This document shows, piece by piece, positions 5,961-6,072 of a DNA stretch of 6,072 nt (position 1 is the first letter of the stretch; each line of letters starts with the position of its first letter). Source of the stretch: Nanosynbacter sp. (lineage in GTDB: Bacteria > Patescibacteriota > Saccharimonadia > Saccharimonadales > Saccharimonadaceae); contig JABZKE010000035.1 of the NCBI GenBank assembly GCA_015257445.1, positions 1 to 6,072 of the forward strand, read 5' to 3'. A program made the position numbers and the translations under genes. The notes beneath the pieces were generated by a model. It made no database searches, was not told the DNA's origin, and saw nothing but the letters and a program-made list of their open reading frames with translations.

Positions 5961-6072
5961 ATGGCCAAAATCGTCGTCGCCCTTGGTGGTAATGCTTTAA
6001 GCCGTGATGGCAAAGCAACCGCCAAAGATCAACTCGAAGTCGCCAACCAGACCGCCAAGGAGCTTGCCAAGC
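5961..6072 (+). CDS. arcC: Carbamate kinase (ArcC), N-terminal 37 residues only
   Basis: Carbamate kinase moves phosphate from carbamoyl phosphate to ADP, yielding ATP, CO2 and ammonia: the energy-yielding last step of the ADI pathway. The visible residues begin MAKIVVALGGNAL, the family's N-terminal nucleotide-binding strand and glycine loop, followed by the usual Gln/Ala-rich helix (DQLEVANQTAKELAK). The reading frame is open to the window edge, so the gene is cut by the window and not shown to be broken. Only two bases separate it from the arcD stop. The nearest purine run, GGGGA at 5946-5950, is 10 bases away, so translation is probably coupled to arcD. Other amino acid kinases share the glycine loop, but the operon context settles the call. 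Confidence 0.93.
   Translation, partial: MAKIVVALGGNALSRDGKATAKDQLEVANQTAKELAK

Noticed and set aside
1..6072. Recoded UGA (as glycine), suggested by the absence of TGA stops
   Set aside because: All seven stops are TAA or TAG, but no real gene has an in-frame TGA either, and seven stops are too few to argue from. The standard bacterial code explains everything seen.

Overview
The window is a compact, all-plus-strand bacterial segment with short intergenic gaps, clear Shine-Dalgarno sites and strong rho-independent terminators. An arginine deiminase (ADI) pathway cluster beside secE-nusG, a SecE with a long lysine-rich N-terminus, and strongly C-ending codon choice (GTC, CTC, ATC, GCC) in the well-expressed genes fit a host-associated Candidatus Saccharibacteria (TM7) genome. 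That lineage assignment is an inference from gene content, not proven by the sequence. ADI systems are known from mammal-associated Saccharibacteria.

Layout. Bases 1-84 are probably the 3' end of an unidentified gene. Bases 90-758 form a self-contained monocistronic unit: promoter, a 176-residue protein of unknown function, and a strong terminator. Bases 770-1943 form the secE-nusG unit: a near-consensus promoter, a short leader with a hairpin and T-tract, SecE (protein translocase), NusG (transcription elongation factor), and a terminator. There is no rplK after nusG, where many bacteria have it. Instead a 157-base intergenic region leads into the catabolic cluster, carrying a 12-base direct repeat, an extended -10 promoter and a dyad.

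From 2046 to the end lies the ADI pathway. ArcA (arginine deiminase) and ArcB (catabolic ornithine carbamoyltransferase) share one base (TAATG) and end at a strong terminator. A second unit with its own promoter and an 8-base perfect dyad encodes a YfcC-family ArcD-type transporter followed, two bases later, by the start of carbamate kinase (arcC), which runs off the window. Together they would import arginine in exchange for ornithine, convert arginine to citrulline and ammonia, cleave citrulline to ornithine and carbamoyl phosphate, and use the latter to make ATP. This suits an organism with little biosynthetic capacity.

The genes are mostly familiar families. The less explained material is regulatory: similar TATAA/TTATA dyads at both arc promoters, the repeat upstream of arcA, the secE leader hairpin, and the unknown 176-residue protein. 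I saw no tRNA, rRNA, CRISPR array, insertion sequence or convincing minus-strand gene.
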